Position numbers and translations under genes: made by a program
The notes under the pieces: model-generated
What the model saw: the letters and a program-made list of their open reading frames with translations, nothing else
The model's database searches: none
Told to the model about the DNA's origin: nothing
Part shown: positions 27,183 to 36,933 of the stretch, one piece after another
How the letters are laid out: each line of letters starts with the position of its first letter
How positions within the stretch are numbered: position 1 is the first letter of the stretch
DNA from: an uncultured Aquimarina sp.
GTDB taxonomy: Bacteria; Bacteroidota; Bacteroidia; Flavobacteriales; Flavobacteriaceae
Length of the DNA: 64,000 nt
Assembly (NCBI GenBank): GCA_947498815.1
Contig: CANMLU010000004.1
Location: 186,001 to 250,000 of the forward strand
Reading direction: 5' to 3'

Positions 27183-28448
27183 ATGAGTACTATAACCACC
27201 ACATATTTTCCAGAATTAGAAGATATCCAGAAAGCTGCTTCGGCTATTAAGGAAGTGGCTATGGTTACTCCTTTGATGAATAGTATTCGTTATTCTAGAA
27301 GATACGATGCGAATGTTTTGTTGAAACGAGAAGACCTCCAACGTGTACGTTCGTATAAGATTAGGGGAGCTTTTAATAAGATAAGTTCACTTACTCCAGA
27401 GGAGCTTGAAAAAGGAGTGGTTTGTGCTAGTGCAGGAAATCATGCTCAAGGCGTAGCCTTTGCCTGTCATCATTTACAAATAGAAGGAACAATCTATATG
27501 CCTTCGGTTACTCCAAAGCAAAAAATAGCCCAAACAAAAATGTTCGGGGGTGATTATGTAAAAATCGTCTTGGAAGGAGATACTTTTGATGATTCTTCCA
27601 GAGCTGCAATCGAGGCGTGTCATGCTCAAGGAAAAACATTTGTGCATCCCTTCGAGGATCCAAAAACAATTGAAGGACAAGGTACTATAGGCTTAGAAAT
27701 TTTTAAGCAAGTCGATGTGCCTATCGATTATGTATTTGTAGCTATCGGAGGAGGAGGATTGGCTTCAGGGTTATGCGGAGCATTAAAAGCGTTATCTCCA
27801 AAAACCAAAATTATTGGAGTCGAACCAGAAGGAGCACCTTCGATGTATACCTCGATTAAGAATAATAAGAATACCGAAGTTTTTGATATCGATAAATTTA
27901 TTGATGGTGCAGCTGTACAAAAAGTAGGAGACTTAAACTTTGATATTTGTAAAGAATACCTATCCGATATGTACACTGTTCCTGAAGGATTAGTATGCCA
28001 AACAATTCTTGATTTGTATAACAGAGATGCCATTGTGGTTGAACCAGCTGGTGCTTTGACTTTGGCCGCTCTTGAATTTTATAAGGATAAGATCAAAGGC
28101 AAAAATGTAGTTTGTATTGTAAGTGGTAGCAATAACGATATCACGCGGACTGCAGAGATTAAAGAAAGAGCATTGCTATATGCCGATCTTAAACATTATT
28201 TTATTGTGCGCTTTCCGCAAAGGGCAGGGGCGTTAAAACAGTTTGTAGGAGAGGTATTGGGCCCTAATGATGATATTACTCACTTCGAATATTCTAAAAA
28301 ATCAAGTCGAGAAAATGGGCCTGCCGTAGTAGGTATAGAATTGAAAAGTAAAAAAGACCTCGAACCCTTAATTTCCAGAATGAAGAAACTCAATTTCTTT
28401 GGGGATTATTTAAATGATAAACCAGATTTATTTCAGTTTTTAGTGTAA
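27183..28448 (+). CDS. ilvA: Threonine deaminase (biosynthetic)
   Basis: 421 residues. PLP enzyme making 2-oxobutyrate from threonine, the isoleucine-specific entry step. The PLP lysine is in VRSYKIRGAFNK near residue 59, the glycine loop is AIGGGGLASGL, and CIVSGSNNDI is the phosphate site. The last 85 residues form a single ACT-like regulatory domain for isoleucine feedback, shorter than the double domain of E. coli. Closes the operon. Confidence 0.94.
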   Translation: MSTITTTYFPELEDIQKAASAIKEVAMVTPLMNSIRYSRRYDANVLLKREDLQRVRSYKIRGAFNKISSLTPEELEKGVVCASAGNHAQGVAFACHHLQIEGTIYMPSVTPKQKIAQTKMFGGDYVKIVLEGDTFDDSSRAAIEACHAQGKTFVHPFEDPKTIEGQGTIGLEIFKQVDVPIDYVFVAIGGGGLASGLCGALKALSPKTKIIGVEPEGAPSMYTSIKNNKNTEVFDIDKFIDGAAVQKVGDLNFDICKEYLSDMYTVPEGLVCQTILDLYNRDAIVVEPAGALTLAALEFYKDKIKGKNVVCIVSGSNNDITRTAEIKERALLYADLKHYFIVRFPQRAGALKQFVGEVLGPNDDITHFEYSKKSSRENGPAVVGIELKSKKDLEPLISRMKKLNFFGDYLNDKPDLFQFLV

Positions 28449-28495
28449 TTATCGGGCACTCGTTGTTTTTTCAGAAATTGATTAAAAAAAAGAAA

Positions 28496-28526
28496 CCCTT
28501 GTAAGTAAAAAAATACAAGGGCTTTT
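28496..28526 (+). terminator. Terminator after ilvA
   Basis: CCCTTGTA (28496-28503) pairs with TACAAGGG (28514-28521), followed by CTTTT. It separates the ilv operon from the converging eda gene. The T run is short. Confidence 0.65.
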
Positions 28527-28608
28527 CTGACAATTGCACATTATCTAACTGTCAAGAGTAATCTAATATTGGTTTTGGGCTTACTATATAACAACACAAT
28601 ACATAAGA

Positions 28609-29286
28609 TTAGTTTTCTTTTCCTAGTTGAGCTACAATATGTATTGATTTTTGGGTTAGCTCTGTGATTTTTTTATAATCAAAATCACCATTTTTATTTT
28701 TTACTATAAGGTGTGATCCCATACCTACACAGTATGCTCCGGCTCTAAACCAATTAGTTAAGTTTTCTTTTTCTGGAGATACTCCTCCGCTTGGCATTAT
28801 ACTTGTCCATGGACAGGGAGATTTGATGCTTTTTATAAAATCTGGACCCCCTATTTGAGCGGCTGGAAAAATCTTTACAATCTCGGCCCCTAATTCTTCA
28901 GCATAATTGATTTCGGTTGGTGTTGCACAACCTGGAAGCCAGGCAATTTTTCTTCGATTACAAACTCTTGCTATTTCAGGATTCAAAATTGGAGATACTA
29001 TAAAGTTTGCTCCTTTTTGAATAAATAAAGAAGCAGTTCCATGATCTACAACCGAACCGATCCCCAGGACCATTCCGGGTAGTGAATTAAGAACCCACTT
29101 AGATAAATTTGAAAAAAGATCCTGGGCATGATCTCCTCTGTTTGTAAATTCGAAGACTCTGGCACCACCATCATAACATGCCGTGATCACTTTTTTTACG
29201 ATCTCGATATTTGCATGATAAAACAGGGGAATAATCCCAGTGCTACTCATTATTTGTGCGACCTCTATTCTTGTATATTTTGCCAT
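28609..29286 (-). CDS. eda: KDPG/KHG aldolase
   Basis: 225 residues. Splits 2-keto-3-deoxy-6-phosphogluconate to pyruvate and glyceraldehyde-3-phosphate, the last step of alginate monomer breakdown. Schiff-base Lys138 lies in EIVKIFPAAQ, and catalytic Glu46 in FEFTNRG; the phosphate site PSGGVS is present. Its ATG follows the kdgK stop immediately, so the kinase and aldolase are coupled. Confidence 0.93.
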   Translation of the reverse strand: MAKYTRIEVAQIMSSTGIIPLFYHANIEIVKKVITACYDGGARVFEFTNRGDHAQDLFSNLSKWVLNSLPGMVLGIGSVVDHGTASLFIQKGANFIVSPILNPEIARVCNRRKIAWLPGCATPTEINYAEELGAEIVKIFPAAQIGGPDFIKSIKSPCPWTSIMPSGGVSPEKENLTNWFRAGAYCVGMGSHLIVKNKNGDFDYKKITELTQKSIHIVAQLGKEN

Positions 29287-30291
29287 CTATCTAACTATTC
29301 TTCCTGTTAGGTTGCCCTGAATGATGTTTAATACTTCTTTTTCGGTAACTAAATTGGCATCACCCTCGATAGTATGTTTAAGTCCACAAGAGGCATTGGC
29401 AAATTCTAGTGCCATAATATCATCATAATGCATCAATCCGTGAATTAATCCAGCGGCATAGGCATCACCTGTACCGATTCTATCAATAACATGTGTTATT
29501 TCTAATTCGTTTGTCTGTGCATATTGATTACCATTCCACATTCTGGCTCTTATTTTATGCCAATTGGCATTTAATGAAACTCTGGTTTTATCAAACACTT
29601 TTTTAATGTTTGGATGCTCATTAATTAGTAGTTTACTAGCTGGAATAAAACCTTCTTTACTATTTAAAAATGTTGTGTTTAGCAGTTCATTAATTTCATT
29701 TGGCCCTCCTATAAAAATATTAGAGATACCAACTAATTCATTCAGGATATCGATTGCATTTTTTTCATATTGCCATAAATTGCTTCTATATGCTGGGTCT
29801 GCTGATACTGTGATGCCTTTTTTGCTTGCAATTTCCAGTCCTTCTTTGAGGGCTTGATATGCATTATAAGAAAGGGCAGGAGTGATACCTGTCCAATGAA
29901 ACCAATGGCAGTCTTTTAATATCTCTTCCCAATCAATTTGTTTAGGATCAATATTGCAGAAAGCAGAATGAGATCTGTTATATGATATAGTGCTTGCTCT
30001 CATAACAGCACCAACCTCAAGGAAATATATTCCCAGAGGATGATCCAAATCGATTATTTCATTTGTATCTACTCCAAATTTGTTAAGATAACTTTTGGCA
30101 GCATCACCAATAAAATCATTTGATACAGCACTTACGTGCTGAGTTGTATTACCAAACTGAGATAATGAAATAGCAACATTGGCCTCTGTTCCACCAAAGT
30201 AATACTCGAGTTGATTGGATTGCTTTATTTTTTTATTTCCCAGAGGAGCTATGCGCATTAAAACTTCTCCAAAGGTTACTATTTTGTTCAT
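29287..30291 (-). CDS. kdgK: 2-keto-3-deoxygluconate kinase (PfkB family)
   Basis: 334 residues. Phosphorylates KDG to KDPG. It carries the PfkB N-terminal GGTEANVAISLSQFG and the C-terminal signature DRIGTGDAYAAGLIHG with the catalytic Asp. Position directly upstream of eda and downstream of the DEH reductase gene fixes the substrate. It lies 116 bases after the SDR gene. Confidence 0.92.
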   Translation of the reverse strand: MNKIVTFGEVLMRIAPLGNKKIKQSNQLEYYFGGTEANVAISLSQFGNTTQHVSAVSNDFIGDAAKSYLNKFGVDTNEIIDLDHPLGIYFLEVGAVMRASTISYNRSHSAFCNIDPKQIDWEEILKDCHWFHWTGITPALSYNAYQALKEGLEIASKKGITVSADPAYRSNLWQYEKNAIDILNELVGISNIFIGGPNEINELLNTTFLNSKEGFIPASKLLINEHPNIKKVFDKTRVSLNANWHKIRARMWNGNQYAQTNELEITHVIDRIGTGDAYAAGLIHGLMHYDDIMALEFANASCGLKHTIEGDANLVTEKEVLNIIQGNLTGRIVR

Positions 30292-30407
30292 TATTAAATT
30301 AATTTAAGCCGTTAATAATACAAATTGGCTAAAAGCTAAACTTCCTTTATATTAACATTGTTTCCCGTTAGTGAAGATGATGAATCACTAACTAAACAGG
30401 CTATTGT

Positions 30408-31169
30408 TTAAATTCCTAAAGCTTGACCTCCACCAATTTGAATGGTTTCGGCTGTTATAAAAGCAGCGTTATCACTTGCTAAGAAAGAAACGACAGAAGC
30501 TACATCTTCAGGTTGGCCTAATCTTCCTAACAAAATATTATTTTTCCATGAGGCAAAAACTTCAGGCTTTGTTGATTTAATTTGCGCATGAAATGGAGTG
30601 TCAATCGTACCAGGAGATACCGCATTCACTCTAATTCCGTACTCTGCTAAGTCTTTTGCTAACGCTCTGGTTATTGCATTAACCGCTGCTTTAGATGTTC
30701 CGTAAATTCCTGCTCCAGGCCCTCCTGCGGTCCATCCCGCATTTGATGTGTAGTTAATTATAGAAGCGTTTTCTCCTTTTTTTAGGAATGGTATAGCGGC
30801 TCTTGAAGCAAAAAAAGTGGAGTCAAGGTTTAACGCCATTACAGATCGGTAAAATTCGGTTGTCATTCCCTCAAATCTGGATCTTCCGCCTAATCCACCA
30901 GCATTATTTACTAGGACATCAATTTTACCATACTTTTCTCCAATTGTATTGATGTTGGAAGTTACGGCATCTTCGTTGGTAACGTCAAATCCATAGTACT
31001 CGGCAGTTATTCCTTGAGCAGTAAGTTCTTCTACTTTTTGAGCTCCTTTATCATCCTCTATACCGTTTAAAATTACAGTATATCCATCGTTGCCTAGTCT
31101 TTTTGCAACTGCGAAACCAATGCCACCGGTAGCACCAGTTACAACGGCAACTTTTCCTTTTAAATTCAT
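30408..31169 (-). CDS. SDR oxidoreductase, probable DEH reductase
   Basis: 253 residues, classical short-chain dehydrogenase. TGATGGIG (11-18) binds NAD(P), NNAG at 88-91, and the active site is Ser142, Tyr156, Lys160 (YGTSK). In alginate loci the SDR beside kdgK reduces 4-deoxy-L-erythro-5-hexoseulose uronate (DEH) to KDG, and I assign it so from context. The loop after strand 2 (LNGIEDD) lacks an Arg, so cofactor choice is uncertain. Confidence 0.85.
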   Translation of the reverse strand: MNLKGKVAVVTGATGGIGFAVAKRLGNDGYTVILNGIEDDKGAQKVEELTAQGITAEYYGFDVTNEDAVTSNINTIGEKYGKIDVLVNNAGGLGGRSRFEGMTTEFYRSVMALNLDSTFFASRAAIPFLKKGENASIINYTSNAGWTAGGPGAGIYGTSKAAVNAITRALAKDLAEYGIRVNAVSPGTIDTPFHAQIKSTKPEVFASWKNNILLGRLGQPEDVASVVSFLASDNAAFITAETIQIGGGQALGI

Positions 31170-31195
31170 TTTAGTTAATTTATTAAATTGTTATA

Positions 31196-32461
31196 TTATT
31201 TTTCTAATGGTTTTATTTCTTTAATCAGTACAAAAATTGAGAGTACCGATAAAGGCGCCAATACTGCGATTATTATAAATGCAGGTGTATACGAAGTTGT
31301 AGTTATTTTTGGTATTAAAAAGTTCATTATTATTACCGATATTGCTCCTACAGTTCCGGCCAATCCGGCAAGGGACCCCACAGACTTATCGTTAAGCAAA
31401 TCGCTGGATAATGTTTGAATGTTACTAATAGCAAATTGAAATCCAAAAAGAACTACAAATACGATCATCACAAATTTGTATGGATTATCTGCTAGAAAAA
31501 TGGTTGCCAATAATCCTAAGAACATGATTAGCCCACCAATGGTAATTACCTGTTTTCTAGTTTTGGTCACCGTATTACCGGATTGCATTAATTGCCTGGC
31601 ATACCAACCCCCGGCAATACTGCCTATCGCTGCTCCTACATATGGGAACCAAGCAAATAACCCAATGTCTTTTACATTAAAATCATAAGTGTTCATTAAA
31701 TAAATCGGCATCCAACCTACAAATAACCACCATATAGGTTCTATAAAAAACCTTGATGCCAATACTCCCCACGCTTCTTTGTGGGTTAGTATTTGAAATA
31801 AATTGAGCCCTTTTTCACCTACTATGCTTAGATGTTCACTAGGTTGCCCCGAAACAATAAATTCTTTTTCCTTATCCGTAATCCAAGGATGTTTTTTTGG
31901 ATGTTTTTTATTAATGATTAACCAGGGAATGATCCATAATAGTCCAAGAGCTCCTATAATGACAAATGTCCATCTCCATCCCGAAGAATCATGTAATATG
32001 TATATTATAGGCGGGGCTATGATAGAGCCCATTGCGGCACCAGCATTAAATATGCCTTGAGCTACAGCTCTTTCTTTTACTGGAAACCATTCTGCATTAC
32101 TTTTTACAGCTCCAGGCCAGTTTCCGGCTTCAGCAACTCCCAAAACACCGCGAAATATGCTTAGAGAGAATAGTCCTTTAGTAAAAGCATGTAATACTGA
32201 TGCTATCGACCAAAAGAAGATGGATAGTGTAAATCCAATTCGAGTTCCGACTTTGTCAAAAACACTTCCTGATATGAGTTTACCTAAAGCATATGTTACC
32301 ATAAATACATTAAGGATCATCGCATAATCTTCTTCGGTCATGCCTAGGTCATTTTTCATGGACGGCCACATAATCCCAAGAGCAGATCTATCAATATAAT
32401 TAATAATTGTTGCCAGACATACAAGTCCTATAATCCACCATCTTAATCCTTTAACTTTCAT
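31196..32461 (-). CDS. MFS hexuronate-type transporter (ACS family)
   Basis: 421 residues with 12 hydrophobic segments and the MFS loop motif near FDKVGTRIG. The signature RGVLGVAEAGNWPGAVKSNAEWF is typical of anion:cation symporters such as ExuT and of alginate-locus permeases. It probably imports unsaturated monouronate or DEH across the inner membrane. SDR follows 26 bases downstream. Confidence 0.9.
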   Translation of the reverse strand: MKVKGLRWWIIGLVCLATIINYIDRSALGIMWPSMKNDLGMTEEDYAMILNVFMVTYALGKLISGSVFDKVGTRIGFTLSIFFWSIASVLHAFTKGLFSLSIFRGVLGVAEAGNWPGAVKSNAEWFPVKERAVAQGIFNAGAAMGSIIAPPIIYILHDSSGWRWTFVIIGALGLLWIIPWLIINKKHPKKHPWITDKEKEFIVSGQPSEHLSIVGEKGLNLFQILTHKEAWGVLASRFFIEPIWWLFVGWMPIYLMNTYDFNVKDIGLFAWFPYVGAAIGSIAGGWYARQLMQSGNTVTKTRKQVITIGGLIMFLGLLATIFLADNPYKFVMIVFVVLFGFQFAISNIQTLSSDLLNDKSVGSLAGLAGTVGAISVIIMNFLIPKITTTSYTPAFIIIAVLAPLSVLSIFVLIKEIKPLEK

Positions 32462-32698
32462 ATTTTTTATTTAGTTAAAGAGATTGTCCTGAAATACTAA
32501 AGAAAAGGCTTATTATCTGGATAGATATTAATTCCGATTAGTTATTATTTCGCTATACAAAAGCCGTTACATCTAAATAAATCCAGATATACATTAAATA
32601 CCAGAAGATTGGTAGTCAAAATGGTTTTAGTATTAAATCCCTCTTTATATTTTTAATTAGAAGATAAAAGCGTGCAATTTTATCTCCTTTAATTTTAT

Positions 32699-33412
32699 TT
32701 AATCTTTTTGGTTATAGCAATATTGATACAACATTTTAAAATGGGCTTTCATTTTTTCTTTAGCCAACTTTGGGTCTTGATTTTTAATAGCCTCAAATAT
32801 ATCTTTATGTTCCTGTATTCCTAAAAAGGCTTGATCAGTATCACATACATGATACTTTTCGAAATTGGTTATAATGCCAGGAGTAATAATCAACATAAAT
32901 GTGTTCATAGAGCTATTTCCACTGGCTTTTGCAATGGCCAAATGAAATAATAAATCTTCCTGTACAGCATCTTCGCCCTTTATAACCTTATCCGAATATG
33001 CCTCTAGAGCTTCTTTTAAAAGTTTCAAATCACTATCAGTTCTTCTTAACGCCGCTAATCTTGCTATTTTGAGTTCTAACAGAATTCTAGTCTCCACCAA
33101 AGATTTGAAATCGGGTTCGTCTAATCTCAAAATATCTTCTATCATACCATTCATGGCAATAACTCCAATATTTGCAACAAAAGTTCCACTTTGAGGTATG
33201 GATTTTAATAGTCCATAAAACTCTAACTTTTGGATAGCTTCTCGTATGTTTCCTCTACTCACATCAAACTTTTCTGACAATGTTCTTTCGGAAGGTAATT
33301 TGTCACCCGGTTCTAGGTTTTTATAATTGATCAAATCTCGTATTTGACCAATTATTTTCTTCTGAATTTTCTGGTTATCGTTCTTTGTCAGTATTTCTAA
33401 TTTCATAGTCAT
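32699..33412 (-). CDS. FadR-type GntR regulator 1 of the alginate locus
   Basis: 237 residues. N-terminal winged helix (LEPGDKLPSERTLSEKFDVSRGNIREAIQKLEFYG) and a C-terminal FCD ligand domain with metal-binding Asp/His residues (DLLFHLAIA, EHKDIF, AHFKMLY). Start may be M1 or the ATG two codons later. The gene has its own tandem operator 19 bases upstream, so it is autoregulated. It likely senses an alginate-derived sugar acid. A paralogue lies at 45735-46448. Confidence 0.9.
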   Translation of the reverse strand: MTMKLEILTKNDNQKIQKKIIGQIRDLINYKNLEPGDKLPSERTLSEKFDVSRGNIREAIQKLEFYGLLKSIPQSGTFVANIGVIAMNGMIEDILRLDEPDFKSLVETRILLELKIARLAALRRTDSDLKLLKEALEAYSDKVIKGEDAVQEDLLFHLAIAKASGNSSMNTFMLIITPGIITNFEKYHVCDTDQAFLGIQEHKDIFEAIKNQDPKLAKEKMKAHFKMLYQYCYNQKD

Positions 33413-33430
33413 TATTTGGGTTATATAAAA

Positions 33431-33460
33431 TTGGTTAACCAGATTGGTGTTCCAAATTTA
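33431..33460 (-). promoter_or_regulatory. Tandem GntR operator and -7 box of regulator 1
   Basis: TTGGTTAACCAG (33431-33442) and TTGGTGTTCCAA (33444-33455) are 12-base palindromes with centres 13 bases apart. On the minus strand the -7 box TAAATTTG (33460-33453) overlaps the outer unit by three bases. Confidence 0.75.
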
Positions 33461-33547
33461 TAAAATTATTCGTTATAATAAAAATATATACCTGCGTTAA
33501 AAAATAATTATTTCACCATATGTTTTGAACGTTAATGGAAGTCTGCC

Positions 33548-33567
33548 AACCCTATATTAATAGGGTT
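33548..33567. terminator. Hairpin downstream of the PL7 gene
   Basis: AACCCTAT and ATAGGGTT form an 8-base stem with a 4-base loop between the PL7 stop and GntR regulator 1. No T run follows on the minus strand, so termination is uncertain; it may protect the mRNA end. Confidence 0.35.
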
Positions 33568-33635
33568 AACAAACTTAACTTAAAGACTAATTCAATTCTA
33601 TTTTTTATTTCGATTACCTGTTGTTTCATAATCTA

Positions 33636-34544
33636 TCAATGTGATACTTTGAGTGTGTAATATTTTACTTTTGCAAAGGCTCCTTCATTTTGTGTAGTGA
33701 GGTAATTACCTGCTTTGAAGTAATTTTCGAAAACACCCCATCTCCTGATATTTGCATCTTTATAAACAGCAAACTCGTTGTCGTTTAACGAGATGACCAT
33801 TTTTCCTTGCGTAACTTTTACTTCTAATGTGAATTTTTTAAAGCCTACTTCTTCCTTAAATGTATACCCTTTATCATCTGTCCAGGCATCGGTTTTTAGA
33901 ATTTCAGTATTTGATGCATTTGGATTTTTAAGCACTTTTGTTTTTACTCGTATTTTTCCGTCTTTCCAGTAAATCTTTAAGATTGGCGGAGCATTATTAT
34001 CTTTTTGCCCAATCAAATCTTTTTGTTCATTTGTCAGTCTACCATGAATTTGCATAATTATAGTTTTGTGATATTTTCCGTTTTTGTCTTTGGAAATATC
34101 ACTAACTCTTAGTTTTCCTCTCATGGTCCCTCCTTGTGCAAAAGTCCAATTTGTATTATTGTCTCCGGGAATCATTTGTTCCCTAAGTTCTGATCTCGAA
34201 TACTTTGTATTTGCAGTTTTAGAGTTTGGAAACGCGTAAAACACCAAGGCTCCTTGTATAGAATCATTGTACATATACTTTTTGAGCGCTTCATTATTGC
34301 CATAATCCAAAATTTCTGGAGGTTCAATTTCATCAGGTTTCCCTACAGGTAAGGTAACTTTCCAATGACTCAAATCTATATTTGGAAGTTTATATTTCTT
34401 TTTACGTTTCTTTTTCTTTTTAACTGAAGTATGTTTAGCAAGCGTATCGGTATTTGATACGCTTGTAACTTCTTGACAGTTAACTCTCGAAAGAGAAGCT
34501 AAACATAAAAACAATACTCCTATATTTCTGCAAAACATCATCAT
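33636..34544 (-). CDS. Alginate lyase, family PL7
   Basis: 302 residues. Signal peptide at 1-23, then a linker with an unusual basic tract at 42-52 (KKKKKRKKKYK), then a PL7 jelly-roll. Motifs: RSELR (117-121), QIH (165-167) and YFKAGNY (275-281) with catalytic His167 and Tyr281. A QIH motif is commonly linked to activity on guluronate-containing blocks. It is last in the susC-susD-PKD-PL7 operon, so it probably acts at or outside the outer membrane. Confidence 0.92.
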   Translation of the reverse strand: MMMFCRNIGVLFLCLASLSRVNCQEVTSVSNTDTLAKHTSVKKKKKRKKKYKLPNIDLSHWKVTLPVGKPDEIEPPEILDYGNNEALKKYMYNDSIQGALVFYAFPNSKTANTKYSRSELREQMIPGDNNTNWTFAQGGTMRGKLRVSDISKDKNGKYHKTIIMQIHGRLTNEQKDLIGQKDNNAPPILKIYWKDGKIRVKTKVLKNPNASNTEILKTDAWTDDKGYTFKEEVGFKKFTLEVKVTQGKMVISLNDNEFAVYKDANIRRWGVFENYFKAGNYLTTQNEGAFAKVKYYTLKVSH

Positions 34545-34571
34545 CTTTATCTATTTAATACTACTGTACGT

Positions 34572-35453
34572 TTAGTTTGCTAATTCTATAGAAACGTCAT
34601 CAACCCTTGCTTCTGCAATGTTATTAGAATCAATCCATATAGCTATAGTGTCTGTAGCGCCAGAATTAAATGATAATGTTAGTCTTTCATAAGTACTCGA
34701 ACTAGCTTGATCGTTTCCTGTAACTGAAGCTATAATTGCTGCTTCAGCCTCGCTGGCATCTGAAATAGCGTTTCCAAGAATAGCAAGTCTTAATTCACCC
34801 CCTACAGGAGAAGTTTTCATAGTATAATAAATAGAAATAATATAATTGGTATTTGGCGTTACTACTAGCTCCTGATATGCTACACGTGCATCCGCATCTG
34901 TAGTATTAAATTTGGCACCTTGAGACCCTGTACGTACAGGACTAGAGGTGATCCCAAAAATTTTACCACCAGAAATTCTCCATGAGTCTCTACCATCACC
35001 TGTACCATCAGGAAGGCTATTGTCTTCAAAACCTGCTTCAAGGATAGTTGGTAAGATTGCTTCGGGTTCTTCGGGTTCAATTAATTCTATTGTTTCTGAA
35101 TAGGTAGAAGTTTGATTTAATGCATCCGTAACAGTTAATGTAACTGTGTAAGAACCTTCTCCTGGATAGGTATTCTGCGGATCTATTTCAGTCGACGTAT
35201 TTCCGTCACCAAAATCCCAGCTGTAACTGGTTGAATTATTTGATTGGTTTGCAAAAGTAACTTGCGTAAAGGTTTCAATTTCTACACCACTTGTAAAGGT
35301 AAAGAATGCAGTGGGTGGCGTCTCATCTGCGATGGAGTTTTCCTCTGGTAATTCGTCTATAAAATCACAAGAGACAAATACCACTACAAAAACCAAAAGC
35401 ATAACCTTACTAGTTTTTGATATCAATCTGTTGTTTAAAACTATTTTTCTCAT
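34572..35453 (-). CDS. PKD-domain lipoprotein, probable surface glycan-binding protein
   Basis: 293 residues. Lipobox VVFVSCD makes it a lipoprotein. A PKD domain covers about 45-125 (SYSWDFGDGNTSTE, YTVTLTVTDA). The C-terminal 160 residues look like a beta-sandwich (WRISGGKIFG..., ending DDVSIELAN), similar in style to carbohydrate-binding modules. Placed after susD where SusE/F-like glycan-binding lipoproteins are found, so it probably binds alginate on the cell surface. Confidence 0.78.
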   Translation of the reverse strand: MRKIVLNNRLISKTSKVMLLVFVVVFVSCDFIDELPEENSIADETPPTAFFTFTSGVEIETFTQVTFANQSNNSTSYSWDFGDGNTSTEIDPQNTYPGEGSYTVTLTVTDALNQTSTYSETIELIEPEEPEAILPTILEAGFEDNSLPDGTGDGRDSWRISGGKIFGITSSPVRTGSQGAKFNTTDADARVAYQELVVTPNTNYIISIYYTMKTSPVGGELRLAILGNAISDASEAEAAIIASVTGNDQASSSTYERLTLSFNSGATDTIAIWIDSNNIAEARVDDVSIELAN

Positions 35454-35471
35454 AACGTTATATTTAATTTT

Positions 35472-36914
35472 TTAATATCCATCGTTTTGCGTTAATACCC
35501 CTTGGCTAATAGCAATCTCTGCACCCGGAATAGGTAACAATAAATCAGTAGCTTGAAAGTCAAAACTGTTTGCTTCTGAAAAGGCAGATAAGACTTCTTG
35601 TGCCACTTTAAAACGTTTTAAGTCTAAAAAACGATGATTTTCAAAAGCTAATTCTACGCGTCTTTCGTCCATCAATGCTTGCTTGGTTATACTTGTGATA
35701 GGATCAGTTATGCCTGCTCTTTCTCTAACAGCTCGAAAAGATGTAATCGCTGCAGGGGCACTAGTTTCTTGACCACCTGCAAGAATAGCTTCAACATGCA
35801 GTAACAATACATCTGCATACCGTGTGACAATCCAATCATTACCAGCAATTCTTGGATTAGCAGGGGCTGATGTTACACCTACATTAGCATCTGCTATTGG
35901 CAAATATTTTACAGTTTGGAATAAACCTGGATTTCCTGGATCTTCTCTAAAAGTAAATTGTCCTCTATTACCACCAAAAGTATTGAAAGCTGCTACGAGC
36001 TCGGCTGTTGCATAATTTGAACCCGTACCACGACCTACTGCATCCAAAAATTCAGCAGAAAAACCTTGACTATCATCAACTATAGTATCATCAAAACCAA
36101 TAGAAAATATCGTCTCCTCATTAGCTTCTGTATAAAAAATATCCAAGAAATTGGGTTCAAGACTATAATCACCACTATCAATTACAGCCTCCAACAAGCG
36201 CTGGGCTTCTATGTAATTAGTTCCTAATGTAAGATATACTTTTGCAAGAAAGGTTTGAGCTGCTGCTCTTGATGCTCTTGTTCTAAAGCTATTATCCAAA
36301 TCACTATCTACAGCAAACTGAAGATCACTGATAATTAAATCATAAATTAGACTTTCATCAACTCTAGTAAAAGAGGTTTCTATATCTGCGGCCACAGCGG
36401 ATTCAAGAACTCTGTCGACCAATGGAACATCGCCATAAAAGCGTACCAAATTAAAATACGCATAAGCTCTTAAAAAACGTGCTTCTGCTTCAAACCTATT
36501 TGCGTTTTCACTGGAGGCATTTTCCAAGTTCTCCAAAACTACATTAGCAGAAAAAATAATTCTGTACATACTTCGGTAATATGTAGTTACTGCTGCTGTT
36601 TGCGGGGTGACTGTAAAGGTTTCAAAATCGAAACCTTGAGGAGATCCACTTTTTGTTCTTGAATTATCGCTTAAGGTCTCGGCCATTTGATATTCTATTT
36701 GAATAGCTAAATGAGGATTGTTAAAACCGCCATCACCTTCTAGGGGGTTGCTGCCTTGCAAGGCGTCATAGATATTTATGATTCCTGCCATTATTTCATC
36801 ATCATTTCTGAAAAAATTATCAACAATACCAGCAGAAGTTGGCACCGGATTTAAATCGCACGACCAAAAGAAAAGGGTCAAGCAAAACAGTGAATATATA
36901 TTTATTAATTTCAT
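35472..36914 (-). CDS. susD: SusD/RagB-type nutrient-binding lipoprotein
   Basis: 480 residues from the ATG ending at 36914 (MKLINIYSLF), chosen because it gives a clean lipoprotein signal (LTLFFWSCD) and avoids overlap with susC; the frame is open to 36947. SusD TPR helices (FLRAYAYFNLVRFYGDVPL, AAAQTFLAKVYLTLG) and the C-terminal ERRVELAFENHRFLDLKRF signature are intact. It lids the SusC barrel and presents alginate oligomers. Confidence 0.93.
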   Translation of the reverse strand: MKLINIYSLFCLTLFFWSCDLNPVPTSAGIVDNFFRNDDEIMAGIINIYDALQGSNPLEGDGGFNNPHLAIQIEYQMAETLSDNSRTKSGSPQGFDFETFTVTPQTAAVTTYYRSMYRIIFSANVVLENLENASSENANRFEAEARFLRAYAYFNLVRFYGDVPLVDRVLESAVAADIETSFTRVDESLIYDLIISDLQFAVDSDLDNSFRTRASRAAAQTFLAKVYLTLGTNYIEAQRLLEAVIDSGDYSLEPNFLDIFYTEANEETIFSIGFDDTIVDDSQGFSAEFLDAVGRGTGSNYATAELVAAFNTFGGNRGQFTFREDPGNPGLFQTVKYLPIADANVGVTSAPANPRIAGNDWIVTRYADVLLLHVEAILAGGQETSAPAAITSFRAVRERAGITDPITSITKQALMDERRVELAFENHRFLDLKRFKVAQEVLSAFSEANSFDFQATDLLLPIPGAEIAISQGVLTQNDGY

Positions 36915-36933
36915 AAGTTTTGTTTTTGGTATG

